DNA of 8,483 bases from Acinetobacter sp. (GCA_030152275.1 JASLHF010000260.1:1-8483); one strand, 5' to 3'. Positions 1 to 6,151 are shown, counted from the stretch's first letter. Notes: generated by a model not told the origin, from the sequence alone. Numbers and translations are program-made.

Positions 1-40
1 TAATTTTAAGATGAATAAAAAAGCAATGTGCTGGCTTGGC

Positions 41-490
41 CTATAATTCTAAATACGGACTGTCTGGCGCCGCAATCCATTCTTGAAAACGCTGTAAAGT
101 CCATTCAAAGTCATCGGTATGGCGCGTGCTGCATTCCCACCAAATACAGACCCGCCATTGTTCCTGCTGCAGCTGTAAAATATGTGTGGTGTCACGTTCT
201 GCATTTTTTAAAATTTTAGGCTGCCAATAATCCAGATTGCTTTTTGGCCAGTGAAAGTATTTGCAGTCATGCCGGTGCCAAAAACAGCCATGCACAAAAA
301 TTACTGTGCGGTATTTTTTCAATACGATATCCGGTTTACCTGCTAAGGTTTTGTCATGCAGACGGTAACGAAAGCCTAAATGATGCAGCGCTTTTCGTAT
401 TTTAATTTCTGGTTTTGTATTTTTAGAGTGAATAGCCGCCATATTTTCAGAGCGGGTCATGGCTGGCTTGGCTGTTTTCCTGCTGCTCAT
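41..490 (-). CDS. vsr: Very short patch repair endonuclease (Vsr)
   Basis: Vsr nicks DNA 5' of the T in T:G mismatches that arise when 5-methylcytosine deaminates at Dcm-type sites, starting short-patch repair back to C:G. The 149-residue product is close to the roughly 156 residues of the E. coli enzyme, and conserved positions line up with a constant offset of three. The active site is E28, D54 (in GKPDIVL) and H72 (in CFWHRHDC). The structural zinc ligands are C69, H74, C76 and C120. The N-terminal MAAIHSKNTKPE stretch is typical of the family. The chosen ATG has AGGA eight bases upstream. The gene ends 40 bases from the window edge, and no cytosine-5 methylase gene, the usual partner, is visible on its 5' side; one could lie beyond base 1. 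Nothing is missing or broken, so the enzyme should be active. Family assignment is very secure; the methylation site it serves is unknown. Confidence 0.95.
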   Translation of the reverse strand: MSSRKTAKPAMTRSENMAAIHSKNTKPEIKIRKALHHLGFRYRLHDKTLAGKPDIVLKKYRTVIFVHGCFWHRHDCKYFHWPKSNLDYWQPKILKNAERDTTHILQLQQEQWRVCIWWECSTRHTDDFEWTLQRFQEWIAAPDSPYLEL

Positions 491-516
491 CGGCGATATC
501 CTGCTGTTGTTATCTA

Positions 517-559
517 CTTAGAGCTGAATGCGCATGTCAGTAGATGCATTCAGCTTAAG
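517..559 (-). repeat. Inverted repeat in the vsr leader
   Basis: AGCTGAATGC (522-531) and its exact reverse complement GCATTCAGCT (546-555) flank a 14-base loop. CTTA (517-520) and TAAG (556-559) extend the stem to 14 pairs if one bulged G (521) is allowed. It lies 27 bases upstream of the vsr start codon, so a vsr transcript starting further upstream would carry it as a leader hairpin just before the ribosome site. No T-run follows on either strand, so it is not a standard intrinsic terminator. A protein-binding dyad is the alternative. Confidence 0.6.
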
Positions 560-600
560 CGATCGCACTTTATGTTTCCAATAGAATGATGCAAAAATGT

Positions 601-674
601 AATGATCCTAGACGATGACGATATTCAAGGTCTCAATGTTAGAAAAGATAGCAAATGACGTACCGAGGATCATT
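601..674. repeat. Separated 9-bp inverted repeat
   Basis: AATGATCCT at 601-609 is the exact reverse complement of AGGATCATT at 666-674, with 56 bases between the arms. Just outside the arms both sides also carry TGCAA-like sequence (591-596 on the left, the reverse complement at 675-679 on the right), offset by a few bases. The arrangement resembles the ends of a small nonautonomous element, but no target-site duplication or transposase is visible. Chance is a real alternative in AT-rich DNA. Confidence 0.35.
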
Positions 675-854
675 TTGCAGAGATGTAAATTGTGGGTCAG
701 AGAAAGTTTGGAGCATTGAAAGTTTGTGGCATGAGCTGCCGTGTGAATTATTGTGTTGCTGAGCATGATAAAAAAAATTAATAATAAATAAATACCGCCA
801 TTTAAATATATCGCTAAATATCAGTTTAATTCATGAGATATTGCATAATAAATA

Positions 855-980
855 ATGACATTAGCTTTAAATAAAGGAATCAAAGAAAAGGAGGAGGAGA
901 ATAAATATACATCAATTTTTAACTATCACCTGAAAGGATTGTCTATCACTGCTTTTAGGTATTTTGTTGATATTGAATGA
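855..980 (+). CDS. Candidate small ORF, 41 residues (uncertain)
   Basis: An ATG at 855 opens a 41-codon frame ending in TGA at 978-980. The product begins MTLALNKGIKEKEEEN, has a charged Lys/Glu cluster at residues 8-17, and then a more hydrophobic half with aromatic residues. Only a weak GAGAT precedes the start, at a long distance, so initiation would be poor. A second small ORF overlaps its stop codon by four bases (ATGA). I recognise no family. In DNA this rich in A and T a frame of this length may be chance. It is listed because of the overlap and because the gap around it is otherwise empty. Confidence 0.2.
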   Translation: MTLALNKGIKEKEEENKYTSIFNYHLKGLSITAFRYFVDIE

Positions 981-1054
981 GTGAATTTAAAGAAAAATCA
1001 GTGCGTTTTATATTTATTTTAGCTTCAGTGTGGAAAGATCGAAGAATAAACTGA
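977..1054 (+). CDS. Candidate small ORF, 25 residues, ATGA-coupled (uncertain)
   Basis: The ATG at 977-979 overlaps the TGA of the preceding small ORF, the usual geometry of translational coupling. The 25-residue product starts MSEFKEKSVRF, continues through a short hydrophobic run (FIFILASVW, about residues 11-19) and ends with the basic stretch KDRRIN. That pattern of charged, hydrophobic, then basic is seen in some tiny membrane peptides. The hydrophobic segment is too short for a confident membrane helix. It has no good ribosome site of its own. It could equally be chance or the remnant of a longer gene. Confidence 0.17.
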   Translation: MSEFKEKSVRFIFILASVWKDRRIN

Positions 1055-1075
1055 AATTTCATTATTATTTTATTG

Positions 1076-1118
1076 GCTGCATCTCAATTTAAATGGGAGG
1101 TATAAATTTAAATGCAGC
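1076..1118. repeat. Hairpin downstream of the 64-residue gene
   Basis: GCTGCAT (1076-1082) pairs with ATGCAGC (1112-1118). After a 3-by-3 internal loop, AATTTA (1086-1091) pairs with TAAATT (1103-1108), leaving a loop that contains GGGAGG. It begins 24 bases past the stop codon of the minus-strand gene at 1142-1336, so it could mark the end of that transcript. No T-run follows on the minus strand, so a standard intrinsic terminator is not supported. Confidence 0.45.
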
Positions 1119-1141
1119 TTAACTTAACATCGCGCTAAATT

Positions 1142-1336
1142 TTAAATTTCACGCCATACAGTATTCTGATCTTTTAATGAAATCATAAAGTTAAACTTAT
1201 CATCATGGCTGACCAAGAAGCCTTCAGGTGTTTGCATAATAACTTTAAGAACGGTCCCGCTTTCAAAAACCAGCGGTGCACAGTTTTCTTTATTTAAAGT
1301 AATGGGTTTTAGCAGTTCTACGATTAAATTTTCCAT
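1142..1336 (-). CDS. Hypothetical small protein, 64 residues
   Basis: I do not recognise the family. The 64-residue product has no signal peptide or membrane segment and should be cytoplasmic. Its sequence alternates hydrophobic and polar residues (for example GTVLKVIMQ at 27-35 and GFLVSH at 39-44, followed by KFNFMISL), which suggests a small mostly beta-strand domain. There is one cysteine (C19). Support for a real gene is good: GGGGA sits seven bases before the ATG, and an extended -10 promoter lies about 40 bases upstream. Base composition is less AT-rich than the surrounding gap. It stands alone, transcribed towards vsr. Without homologues a chance ORF is not fully excluded. Confidence 0.65.
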   Translation of the reverse strand: MENLIVELLKPITLNKENCAPLVFESGTVLKVIMQTPEGFLVSHDDKFNFMISLKDQNTVWREI

Positions 1337-1372
1337 TTTAATTCCCCAAGGCTAGAATAAGCCTGTTTTATG

Positions 1373-1381
1373 ATCATAGCA
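1373..1381 (-). promoter_or_regulatory. Extended -10 promoter for the 64-residue gene
   Basis: On the minus strand the sequence reads TGCTATGAT, an extended -10 element (TGn plus TATGAT, five of six matches to TATAAT). The -35 region 17 bases further up (GATTTA) is poor, as is common when an extended -10 is present. It predicts a leader of about 30 bases before the start codon at 1336. The -10 lies in the perfect palindrome TATGATCATA (1369-1378), so an equivalent hexamer also exists on the plus strand. Confidence 0.45.
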
Positions 1382-1672
1382 TATTTTCACTATTTTAAAT
1401 CTTTTTTAAAATACTGTGAATTGTTTTGCATAATAATAAAAAAAATAGTGGTGATTAATATTTTTAACTTGCATTAAAGGATATTTAAGCACTTAAATTT
1501 GATATTTCAGATGATAAATATAAGGATATGCACCAATTTATAGCATTTTTTGCTGGCATGATTTAATTCATTTATGCAGGATTAGACTTGAGCCAATATG
1601 GTCAAAGAACATGAAAGATCCATTTGCATCGCCTCCAACCCACCAAAACATTGAGGGATAGCTGCTCTCTGG

Positions 1673-1686
1673 TTCACTGCAGTGAA
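1673..1686. promoter_or_regulatory. Perfect 14-bp palindrome upstream of sbmA
   Basis: TTCACTGCAGTGAA is its own reverse complement and lies about 200 bases before the sbmA start codon, 35 bases before the TTGTAC/GATAAA promoter candidate. A 7-bp half-site with no spacer fits the binding site of a dimeric regulator. No second copy was seen in the window, and no regulator gene is nearby. Confidence 0.35.
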
Positions 1687-1885
1687 ATATGCTAAACCTG
1701 TAAAATAAATACATTATTTTTTGTACAGTCCGTGTGCAAATCTCGATAAAAGCGTACTATGGCGGAACAGATAAAATAATCATAATTGTTCAAAAAATTT
1801 CAAATTTTAAAAGAAAAATTAAGATTTAAGTTTTATGATCTGACTCCTAATCATCAAAGCAATAATAAAGGACACGTACAGCAGA

Positions 1886-3082
1886 ATGTTTAAATCCTTT
1901 TTCCCAAATCCTAAATGGTTTTTTAGTTCTTTAGTGCTGTGGTTTGCGATAAACCTAGCGCTTTGGTACAGCGGCGGCAGCGGCTGGGGCAGTTTTATCG
2001 GTTTTCCTCAAGGTTATGCAGATGCAGAATTGCCCATCGGTGTTAGCCGTTTTTGGGCGCCGTCATTTTTATGGTTCTATTTGTGGTTTTTCGTATCGAC
2101 GGTTATTTTTGCCCTGTTTTGGAAAATGAAATCCAATAATCCGTGGCAGCGCTGGTCCGTATGGGGTTCAGCTTTTATTTTGTTTAATATCTGGTTTGGC
2201 GTGCAAGTCAGTGTGGTGGTCAATGCTTGGTATAACCCATTTTATGATTTAATTCAAAAAATGCTCAGCAATGGCGGCGGTGATGTTAATCAGCTATATA
2301 GTGGAGTCATGACCTTCTTGTATGTAGCGATGGTTTATGTCACAACCGCAGTATTTAATTTGTTCTTTGTCAGCCATTATGTCTTCCGTTGGCGTACCGC
2401 AATGAATGACTACTATACAGCGCATTGGGAGCAGCTGCGTCATATTGAAGGGGCATCACAGCGTATTCAGGAAGATACCATGCGTTTTGCTAAAACGATG
2501 GAAGGGCTAGGTGTGAGTCTGGTCGAGGCATTGATGACATTGTTAGCCTTTTTGCCGGTCTTATTTTCTCTCTCATCACATGTGAAAGAATTGCCTTTTG
2601 TGGGCGAAATTCCGCATGCCTTGATGTGGGCGGCGGTAACATGGTCAATTGCCGGCACAGTCATTTTAATGCTGGTGGGCTATAAACTTCCGGGTTTGGA
2701 GTTTAATAACCAAAAAGTCGAAGCCGCCTACCGTAAAGAGCTGGTCTATGGTGAAGATGATCCGGAACGGGCTGATCCGCTGACTTTAAAAGAGCTGTTC
2801 AGCAAAGTGCGCTTTAACTATTTCCGCCTGTATTTCCATTATGCTTATTTTAATATGGTGCGTATTTGGTATCTGCAGCTGGATAATTTATATGGCTTAT
2901 TTGTGCTGTTCCCAAGTATCGCAGCTGGCGCCATTACCTTGGGCTTGATGATGCAGATTTCTAATGTATTTGGCAAAGTGCGTGAGTCTTTTCAGTACCT
3001 GATTGCCTCATGGCCGACCATTATTGAGCTGTTATCTATTTATAAGCGTTTAAAGGCCTTTGAATCGGTCATTAAACATTAA
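1886..3082 (+). CDS. sbmA: Peptide antibiotic transporter SbmA
   Basis: SbmA is a homodimeric inner-membrane importer, powered by the proton gradient, that carries peptides such as microcins B17 and J25, bleomycin and proline-rich antimicrobial peptides into the cytoplasm. The 398-residue product matches the E. coli protein (406) almost end to end. The start MFKSFFP, the [15 protein letters not shown] block (160-174), QEDTMRFA (195-202), LPGLEF and [15 protein letters not shown] (268-292), and NYFRLYFHY (311-319) are family signatures. Hydrophobic segments lie near 11-30, 58-79, 90-113, 138-163, 207-230, 246-267 and 335-357. There is no ATP-binding domain, as expected for SbmA but not for the related BacA/YddA-type ABC proteins. 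AAGGA lies 13 bases before the ATG, slightly far. It is a single-gene unit closed by a strong terminator. Its presence predicts sensitivity to SbmA-dependent peptides. Confidence 0.96.
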   Translation: MFKSFFPNPKWFFSSLVLWFAINLALWYSGGSGWGSFIGFPQGYADAELPIGVSRFWAPSFLWFYLWFFVSTVIFALFWKMKSNNPWQRWSVWGSAFILFNIWFGVQVSVVVNAWYNPFYDLIQKMLSNGGGDVNQLYSGVMTFLYVAMVYVTTAVFNLFFVSHYVFRWRTAMNDYYTAHWEQLRHIEGASQRIQEDTMRFAKTMEGLGVSLVEALMTLLAFLPVLFSLSSHVKELPFVGEIPHALMWAAVTWSIAGTVILMLVGYKLPGLEFNNQKVEAAYRKELVYGEDDPERADPLTLKELFSKVRFNYFRLYFHYAYFNMVRIWYLQLDNLYGLFVLFPSIAAGAITLGLMMQISNVFGKVRESFQYLIASWPTIIELLSIYKRLKAFESVIKH

Positions 3083-3111
3083 TTTTAGAAAAAGTTTGTG
3101 TCATTTAATTG

Positions 3112-3134
3112 GCCCGCCTAGTGCGGGCTTTTTT
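3112..3134 (+). terminator. Intrinsic terminator of sbmA
   Basis: GCCCGC (3112-3117) and GCGGGC (3123-3128) form a GC-only 6-bp stem with a five-base loop, followed directly by a run of six T (3129-3134). It starts 29 bases past the sbmA stop codon and separates sbmA from the lipoprotein gene. Confidence 0.93.
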
Positions 3135-3255
3135 GGATAGAGATGAAAAGCGAAATAGATCAAATTTTGAAGAATATTTTATAAATAATAGGCATAAATG
3201 ATCCAAAATGAATGCTAAGTTCATATAAAAAAATATCAAAAACAATATGTTGAGT

Positions 3256-3284
3256 TTGAGCTTTGTGAAAGTTTGAGCTATGTT
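3256..3284 (+). promoter_or_regulatory. Promoter of the lipoprotein gene
   Basis: A -35 box TTGAGC (3256-3261) and a -10 box TATGTT (3279-3284), each four of six matches to consensus, are separated by exactly 17 bases. Transcription would start near 3291 and give a leader of about 25 bases. The -35 lies in a partial tandem repeat: GTTTGAGCTTTGT (3254-3266) and GTTTGAGCTATGT (3271-3283) match at 12 of 13 positions with a 17-base period. Confidence 0.5.
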
Positions 3285-3315
3285 GGGTTGCTCTGCTGGG
3301 GGAGAGGTTGTGTAA

Positions 3316-4281
3316 GTGAAGATGAACAAAATTGGACTGCTGGGATGTGCGGCGCTTATGCTGCAAGCTTGTACTGCAACAGGTAATTTAAAGACTGATC
3401 CTGTAGCTAAATATGCAAGTCCGGAAGAACTGATTACACAAAAAAATCTTAACGGGGCCGGCGGTGGAGCAAAAGAATACATTTATGCGTGGGGTGCATC
3501 ACAAAAAGGTGCAGAACCGCATTCTTTATATCCGCGAAAATATCTAAGCCGCTATTGCCAAGCTAAAGGCGGCAGATTTTCATTGCTGTATAAAAGTACA
3601 TTGAGTTTAGTTAAAGAAGGCCGTGCGCGAAATGCTTTGGCAGCTAATATGCATGTGAAACAGGGGATTGGCGCCTATCAATGCCAGATGCCGGATGGCC
3701 AGCGCTGGATCGTTTCAATTGAGCCGACAGCAGAGCAGAAGTCTGTGCAATATGCAGATGCACGCGCAGTGAAGCTGAAAACTGAGCTGATGACTGAAGC
3801 AGAAGCCAAGCGTTTTTATAAAGAGTTGAGTAAAAAAGAACTGAACCCGGCTGCATCGCAAGCAAAGAAAGTGCCTGCAGCAGCAGTAAAACCTGCGCCT
3901 AAAACTCAGGCTTTAAAAGATGTGGAAGAGAAAAAAGAGCAGCCTGCCGCTGAAAAAGCAGCAAATCCTGTTCCTGAAAGCCTGCAGCAGCGCCAAATGA
4001 AATATTATGTCACCGCGCGCAGGGATTTAAGCAAGGGGCAAAATCCAGCGGTGGCCTGCGGTTATGCGCAGCGTGCGTTTGGTTATGGCAAACTGCAAGG
4101 CACAGACGGCACACGCATATACACCGAATCTGGTATGCTGGTCGCACGCTGCTTAACCTCTGTGCCCGAATACAGCCGTCAATTTCCAAATGCGAAAGCT
4201 AGAGCGGTGGGTATTTTGCAAAATTTATCCAAAAATTATAATCATGCTGGCGCAAAATACATGTTAAACCAAATCAAATAA
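3316..4281 (+). CDS. Hypothetical lipoprotein with two cysteine-paired domains
   Basis: I do not recognise the family. The 321-residue product starts with a short signal peptide and the lipobox LQAC, with C19 as the lipidated cysteine. Threonine follows, so the outer membrane is the likely destination. Residues 52-140 look like a compact domain holding C81 and C123. Residues 176-222 are a Lys/Ala/Pro/Glu-rich flexible linker. Residues 224-321 form a second, mostly helical domain with C248 and C279. Each domain has exactly one cysteine pair, as expected for periplasmic disulfides. The start is GTG at 3316: GGAGAGG is eight bases upstream, against 14 for the ATG at 3322. It has its own promoter and converges on the DJ-1 gene. 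The linker could span or contact peptidoglycan, but that is inference. A role in envelope structure is only a guess. Confidence 0.88.
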   Translation: MKMNKIGLLGCAALMLQACTATGNLKTDPVAKYASPEELITQKNLNGAGGGAKEYIYAWGASQKGAEPHSLYPRKYLSRYCQAKGGRFSLLYKSTLSLVKEGRARNALAANMHVKQGIGAYQCQMPDGQRWIVSIEPTAEQKSVQYADARAVKLKTELMTEAEAKRFYKELSKKELNPAASQAKKVPAAAVKPAPKTQALKDVEEKKEQPAAEKAANPVPESLQQRQMKYYVTARRDLSKGQNPAVACGYAQRAFGYGKLQGTDGTRIYTESGMLVARCLTSVPEYSRQFPNAKARAVGILQNLSKNYNHAGAKYMLNQIK

Positions 4282-4372
4282 GAGATAGTTAAAATATAAG
4301 ACACCTGTATGCATAAGTTATTCAGGCGATGCTGATTGATCGTTGAATGGTTTTTTAAGGGTGACTATATTC

Positions 4373-4394
4373 AAATACTTATGTATTTAAATAC
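4373..4394. repeat. Palindromic GTATTT/AAATAC cluster
   Basis: AAATAC at 4373-4378 is followed by the perfect 12-bp palindrome GTATTTAAATAC at 4383-4394. The first copy can pair with the middle one as a short hairpin with a TTAT loop. It lies between the lipoprotein stop codon and the shared terminator, in DNA with no coding capacity. Its function is unknown, and its low GC makes any RNA structure weak. Confidence 0.35.
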
Positions 4395-4443
4395 GTGTGC
4401 ATTGAATTTTTGGCACCATTGAAAAAGATGGCGCTGCCTGATT

Positions 4444-4473
4444 AAAAACGCTAAGCATTTGCTTAGCGTTTTT
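4444..4473. terminator. Bidirectional intrinsic terminator
   Basis: AAAAACGCTAAGC (4444-4456) and GCTTAGCGTTTTT (4461-4473) form a perfect stem with an ATTT loop. The core is eight pairs, with a T-run on each strand in its own direction. It lies between the converging lipoprotein gene (plus) and DJ-1 family gene (minus), 31 bases past the latter's stop codon, and should end both transcripts. Confidence 0.93.
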
Positions 4474-4503
4474 ATTTTAATAGGAAATATTGTTTCCCAC
4501 TGT

Positions 4504-5082
4504 TTAGATACTGATGTTTGCGCCCAGCGCTTTAGCAAACTGCGCCATCCATGCCGGATGTGCAGGCCATGCTGGAGCGGTGACTAAGTGTCCATCGGTG
4601 ACAGCATCTGTTACTGCAATATCGGCATAATTGCCGCCTGCCAGTTTAACTTCGGCAGCGCAAGCGGGATATGCAGAGCAGGTTTTGCCGCGAAGCACAT
4701 CGGCGGCAGCTAAAATCTGCGCACCGTGGCACACTGCCGCAATGGGTTTTTGTGCAGTATTAAAATCACGGACAATTTCAAGCACACGTGCATTCATGCG
4801 CAAGTACTCTGGCGCGCGTCCGCCCGGAATCACTAAGCCAATATAATCTGCTGTATTGACGGCATCAAAATCATAATTAAGCGCAAAGTTATGGCCGCGT
4901 TTTTCGCTATAAGTCTGTTCACCTTCAAAATCATGGATAGCAGTCGCTACGCTGTCGCCTGCTTTTTTATCTGGACAGACAGCATGCACGGTATAGCCCA
5001 ATGCAGTTAAAAATTGAAAAGGTACCATGGTTTCGTAGTCTTCAGCATAGTCGCCCACTAGCATGAGTATTTGTTTAGACAT
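4504..5082 (-). CDS. DJ-1/PfpI family protein (class I glutamine amidotransferase-like)
   Basis: Members of this family act as glyoxalases, deglycase-like carbonyl detoxifiers, chaperones or proteases; which applies here cannot be read from sequence. The 192-residue product has the conserved glutamate E17, the nucleophile elbow AVCHGAQ with C118 and H119, and the family stretch [13 protein letters not shown] (82-94). The blocks [19 protein letters not shown] (48-66) and the GDYAEDYE start closely resemble, from memory, the DJ-1D-type glyoxalase III branch known from plants and many bacteria. It has no signal peptide and should be cytoplasmic. The start is the ATG at 5082: GAGGG precedes it by eight bases, whereas the in-frame ATG at 5118 has no ribosome site and adds 12 residues absent from the family. 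It is a single gene, divergent from the exported protein at 5325. Confidence 0.93.
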   Translation of the reverse strand: MSKQILMLVGDYAEDYETMVPFQFLTALGYTVHAVCPDKKAGDSVATAIHDFEGEQTYSEKRGHNFALNYDFDAVNTADYIGLVIPGGRAPEYLRMNARVLEIVRDFNTAQKPIAAVCHGAQILAAADVLRGKTCSAYPACAAEVKLAGGNYADIAVTDAVTDGHLVTAPAWPAHPAWMAQFAKALGANISI

Positions 5083-5247
5083 TATTTTTTCCCTCTGTTC
5101 AAAATTGTTTATGTTCATTTTGCTTTTACATTAGCATAGCAACATGACGGTTTTAAGCCACTCTGATTTGCTATTGATGGATCTGTCTTTAGTCTTAGAT
5201 TTGCTTAAAATGACGCGGCAATAGGCAATAGGCAGGGTGTACTGTAT

Positions 5248-5278
5248 TTGCTTACAGAGTCCTCATAGGCATTATGCC
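5248..5278 (+). promoter_or_regulatory. Weak promoter and dyad upstream of the 172-residue gene
   Basis: TTGCTT (5248-5253) and CATTAT (5270-5275), 16 bases apart, are a weak but plausible -35/-10 pair. The -10 lies inside the 11-base dyad GGCATTATGCC (5268-5278), whose 5-bp arms flank a single central base. Such an overlap would suit a repressor site. Neither element is strong. Confidence 0.28.
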
Positions 5279-5324
5279 GCGCAGTGTGTTACAAACGTGC
5301 TGACTGCAACTGGAGTTTTTTTGA

Positions 5325-5843
5325 ATGTCACGAAACACTTTTACTGCTGTGCGTCAGCAATTTTCCCGCTTGGGCTGCTTCAGTATTTTTACTTTATCTA
5401 TGCTGGGCTTGAGTCAAATCGCATCGGCTGGCCCAACAGTTGATCAGCTTAGTCAGTGTTTAGTTAAATCTACCACGGCTGCAGATAAGTCTGCAGTGCT
5501 GCAATGGACGTTTGTTGCGCTGTCTGCACACCCAGATTTGAAGCAATACAGCAACGTCAATGCAGAACAAAAAACACAGCTGGATAAAAATCTAGCACAA
5601 GTGCTGCAAAGGATATTGGTAGAACAGTGTTCTGCACAGACCAAAGCCGTAATTCAGGCAGAAGGTATGCAAGCTGTGGGAGACAGTTTTCAAGAACTGG
5701 GAAGTATTACAGGCGAGGAGATTTTAAAAACACCTGAAGTGAAAGATCAGTTAAAAGGCGTTGTTCGCTATATTGATTTAAATAAATTGGTAACCACTTT
5801 TTTAACTCCAGAGTTATGGAATAAGCTGGGTATTATTCGATAA
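5325..5843 (+). CDS. Exported hypothetical protein, 172 residues
   Basis: I do not recognise the family. The N-terminus is a long signal peptide: a basic region with R3, R10 and R15, a hydrophobic core at about 17-30, and an ASA cleavage site after residue 35, giving a mature protein of about 137 residues in the periplasm or outside. C18 lies inside the core without a fitting lipobox, so it is probably not a lipoprotein. The mature part looks mainly helical and has two cysteines (C45 and C102) that could form a disulfide. GGAG sits about nine bases before the ATG. The gene diverges from the DJ-1 family gene across 242 bases and has no co-transcribed neighbour. The function is unknown. Confidence 0.82.
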   Translation: MSRNTFTAVRQQFSRLGCFSIFTLSMLGLSQIASAGPTVDQLSQCLVKSTTAADKSAVLQWTFVALSAHPDLKQYSNVNAEQKTQLDKNLAQVLQRILVEQCSAQTKAVIQAEGMQAVGDSFQELGSITGEEILKTPEVKDQLKGVVRYIDLNKLVTTFLTPELWNKLGIIR

Positions 5844-5860
5844 ATAAAGCAGCTGCAGCC

Positions 5861-5905
5861 TTCAGTTCAGATTGCCTGAAATAACTGAACGTTGTTAATG
5901 TTTTT
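5861..5905 (+). terminator. Possible weak terminator after the 172-residue gene
   Basis: TTCAGTT (5861-5867) pairs with AACTGAA (5883-5889), and an inner CAG/CTG pair (5868-5870 with 5876-5878) extends the stem after a four-base bulge. A T-rich stretch with a run of five T follows within about 16 bases. The stem starts 17 bases past the stop codon. The bulge and the delayed T-run make it weak. Confidence 0.35.
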
Positions 5906-5990
5906 AATGGGCACTTTTGATGGCTGAATAGATAATATTTAAATCAATAGGATGTCATTTTTTATGACAAATACAATTCCCAAAAAGTAA

Positions 5991-6023
5991 GCCATTGAAA
6001 GTCGGCCATTGAACGTAAGCCGA
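5991..6023. repeat. Short direct repeat GCCATTGAA with overlapping hairpin
   Basis: GCCATTGAA occurs at 5991-5999 and again at 6005-6013, a 14-base period. The second copy lies in a hairpin formed by TCGGC (6002-6006) and GCCGA (6019-6023). GTAAGCC also occurs on both sides (5987-5993 and 6015-6021). No function is evident. Confidence 0.35.
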
Positions 6024-6151
6024 TAAAGATTATTGAATGTGCCGCAATATCAAAAATTAGAGTTGGACAGGCTAAATCTTGATGTTGTGTATTGCATATC
6101 ACTTTAATACTTTGAAAATAAAATCATCTGCATCAAATATAAGAAATGGCA

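Larger units (their letters stand above)
491..1141. other. AT-rich gap between vsr and the 64-residue gene
   Basis: This 651-base gap contains no ORF of 60 or more codons. It holds the vsr leader dyad, an 8-bp palindrome GCGATCGC at 559-566, a separated 9-bp inverted repeat (601-609 with 666-674), a very purine-rich tract with GGAGGAGGAG at about 889-899, two tiny overlapping ORFs (855-980 and 977-1054), and a hairpin at 1076-1118. The flanking genes are both transcribed leftwards, so the promoter of vsr should lie in the left part. I could not identify a convincing -35/-10 pair for it. The remainder looks like ordinary AT-rich spacer or heavily decayed sequence. Confidence 0.5.
1337..1885. 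other. Intergenic region upstream of sbmA
   Basis: This 549-base gap contains no supported gene. Its left edge carries the promoter of the 64-residue minus-strand gene. It also has a perfect 14-bp palindrome at 1673-1686 and a very A/T-rich stretch at 1380-1560 and again near 1780-1835. The sbmA promoter should be in the right half. Two weak candidates are TTGTAC (1721-1726) with GATAAA (1745-1750) at 18-base spacing, and a lone TATGAT at 1834-1839 with no recognisable -35. I cannot decide between them. Confidence 0.5.

Noticed and set aside
28..219. Plus-strand 63-codon ORF opposite vsr
   Set aside because: It lies entirely antisense to a gene with full family conservation and has no independent support.
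559..566. Palindrome GCGATCGC, the HIP1-like octamer
   Set aside because: Only one copy is present, and such octamers matter as abundant repeats mainly in cyanobacteria; a single copy carries no signal.
637..741. Plus-strand frames of 18 to 34 codons around 604-770, possibly pieces of a broken gene
   Set aside because: The short frames in different phases join into no recognisable protein, and frames of this size are expected by chance.
887..900. Strong Shine-Dalgarno-like AAAGGAGGAGGAGA tract
   Set aside because: No ATG, GTG or TTG lies at a suitable distance downstream, so it cannot be a working ribosome site for a gene I can see.
3105..3482. Minus-strand ORF of 125 codons over the start of the lipoprotein gene
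   Set aside because: It crosses the sbmA terminator and the lipoprotein promoter and signal peptide, and has no ribosome site; it is a shadow of the real gene.
5217..5233. Tandem GGCAATA repeat (two and a half units)
   Set aside because: It is too short to be an iteron set, attachment site or CRISPR-like repeat.
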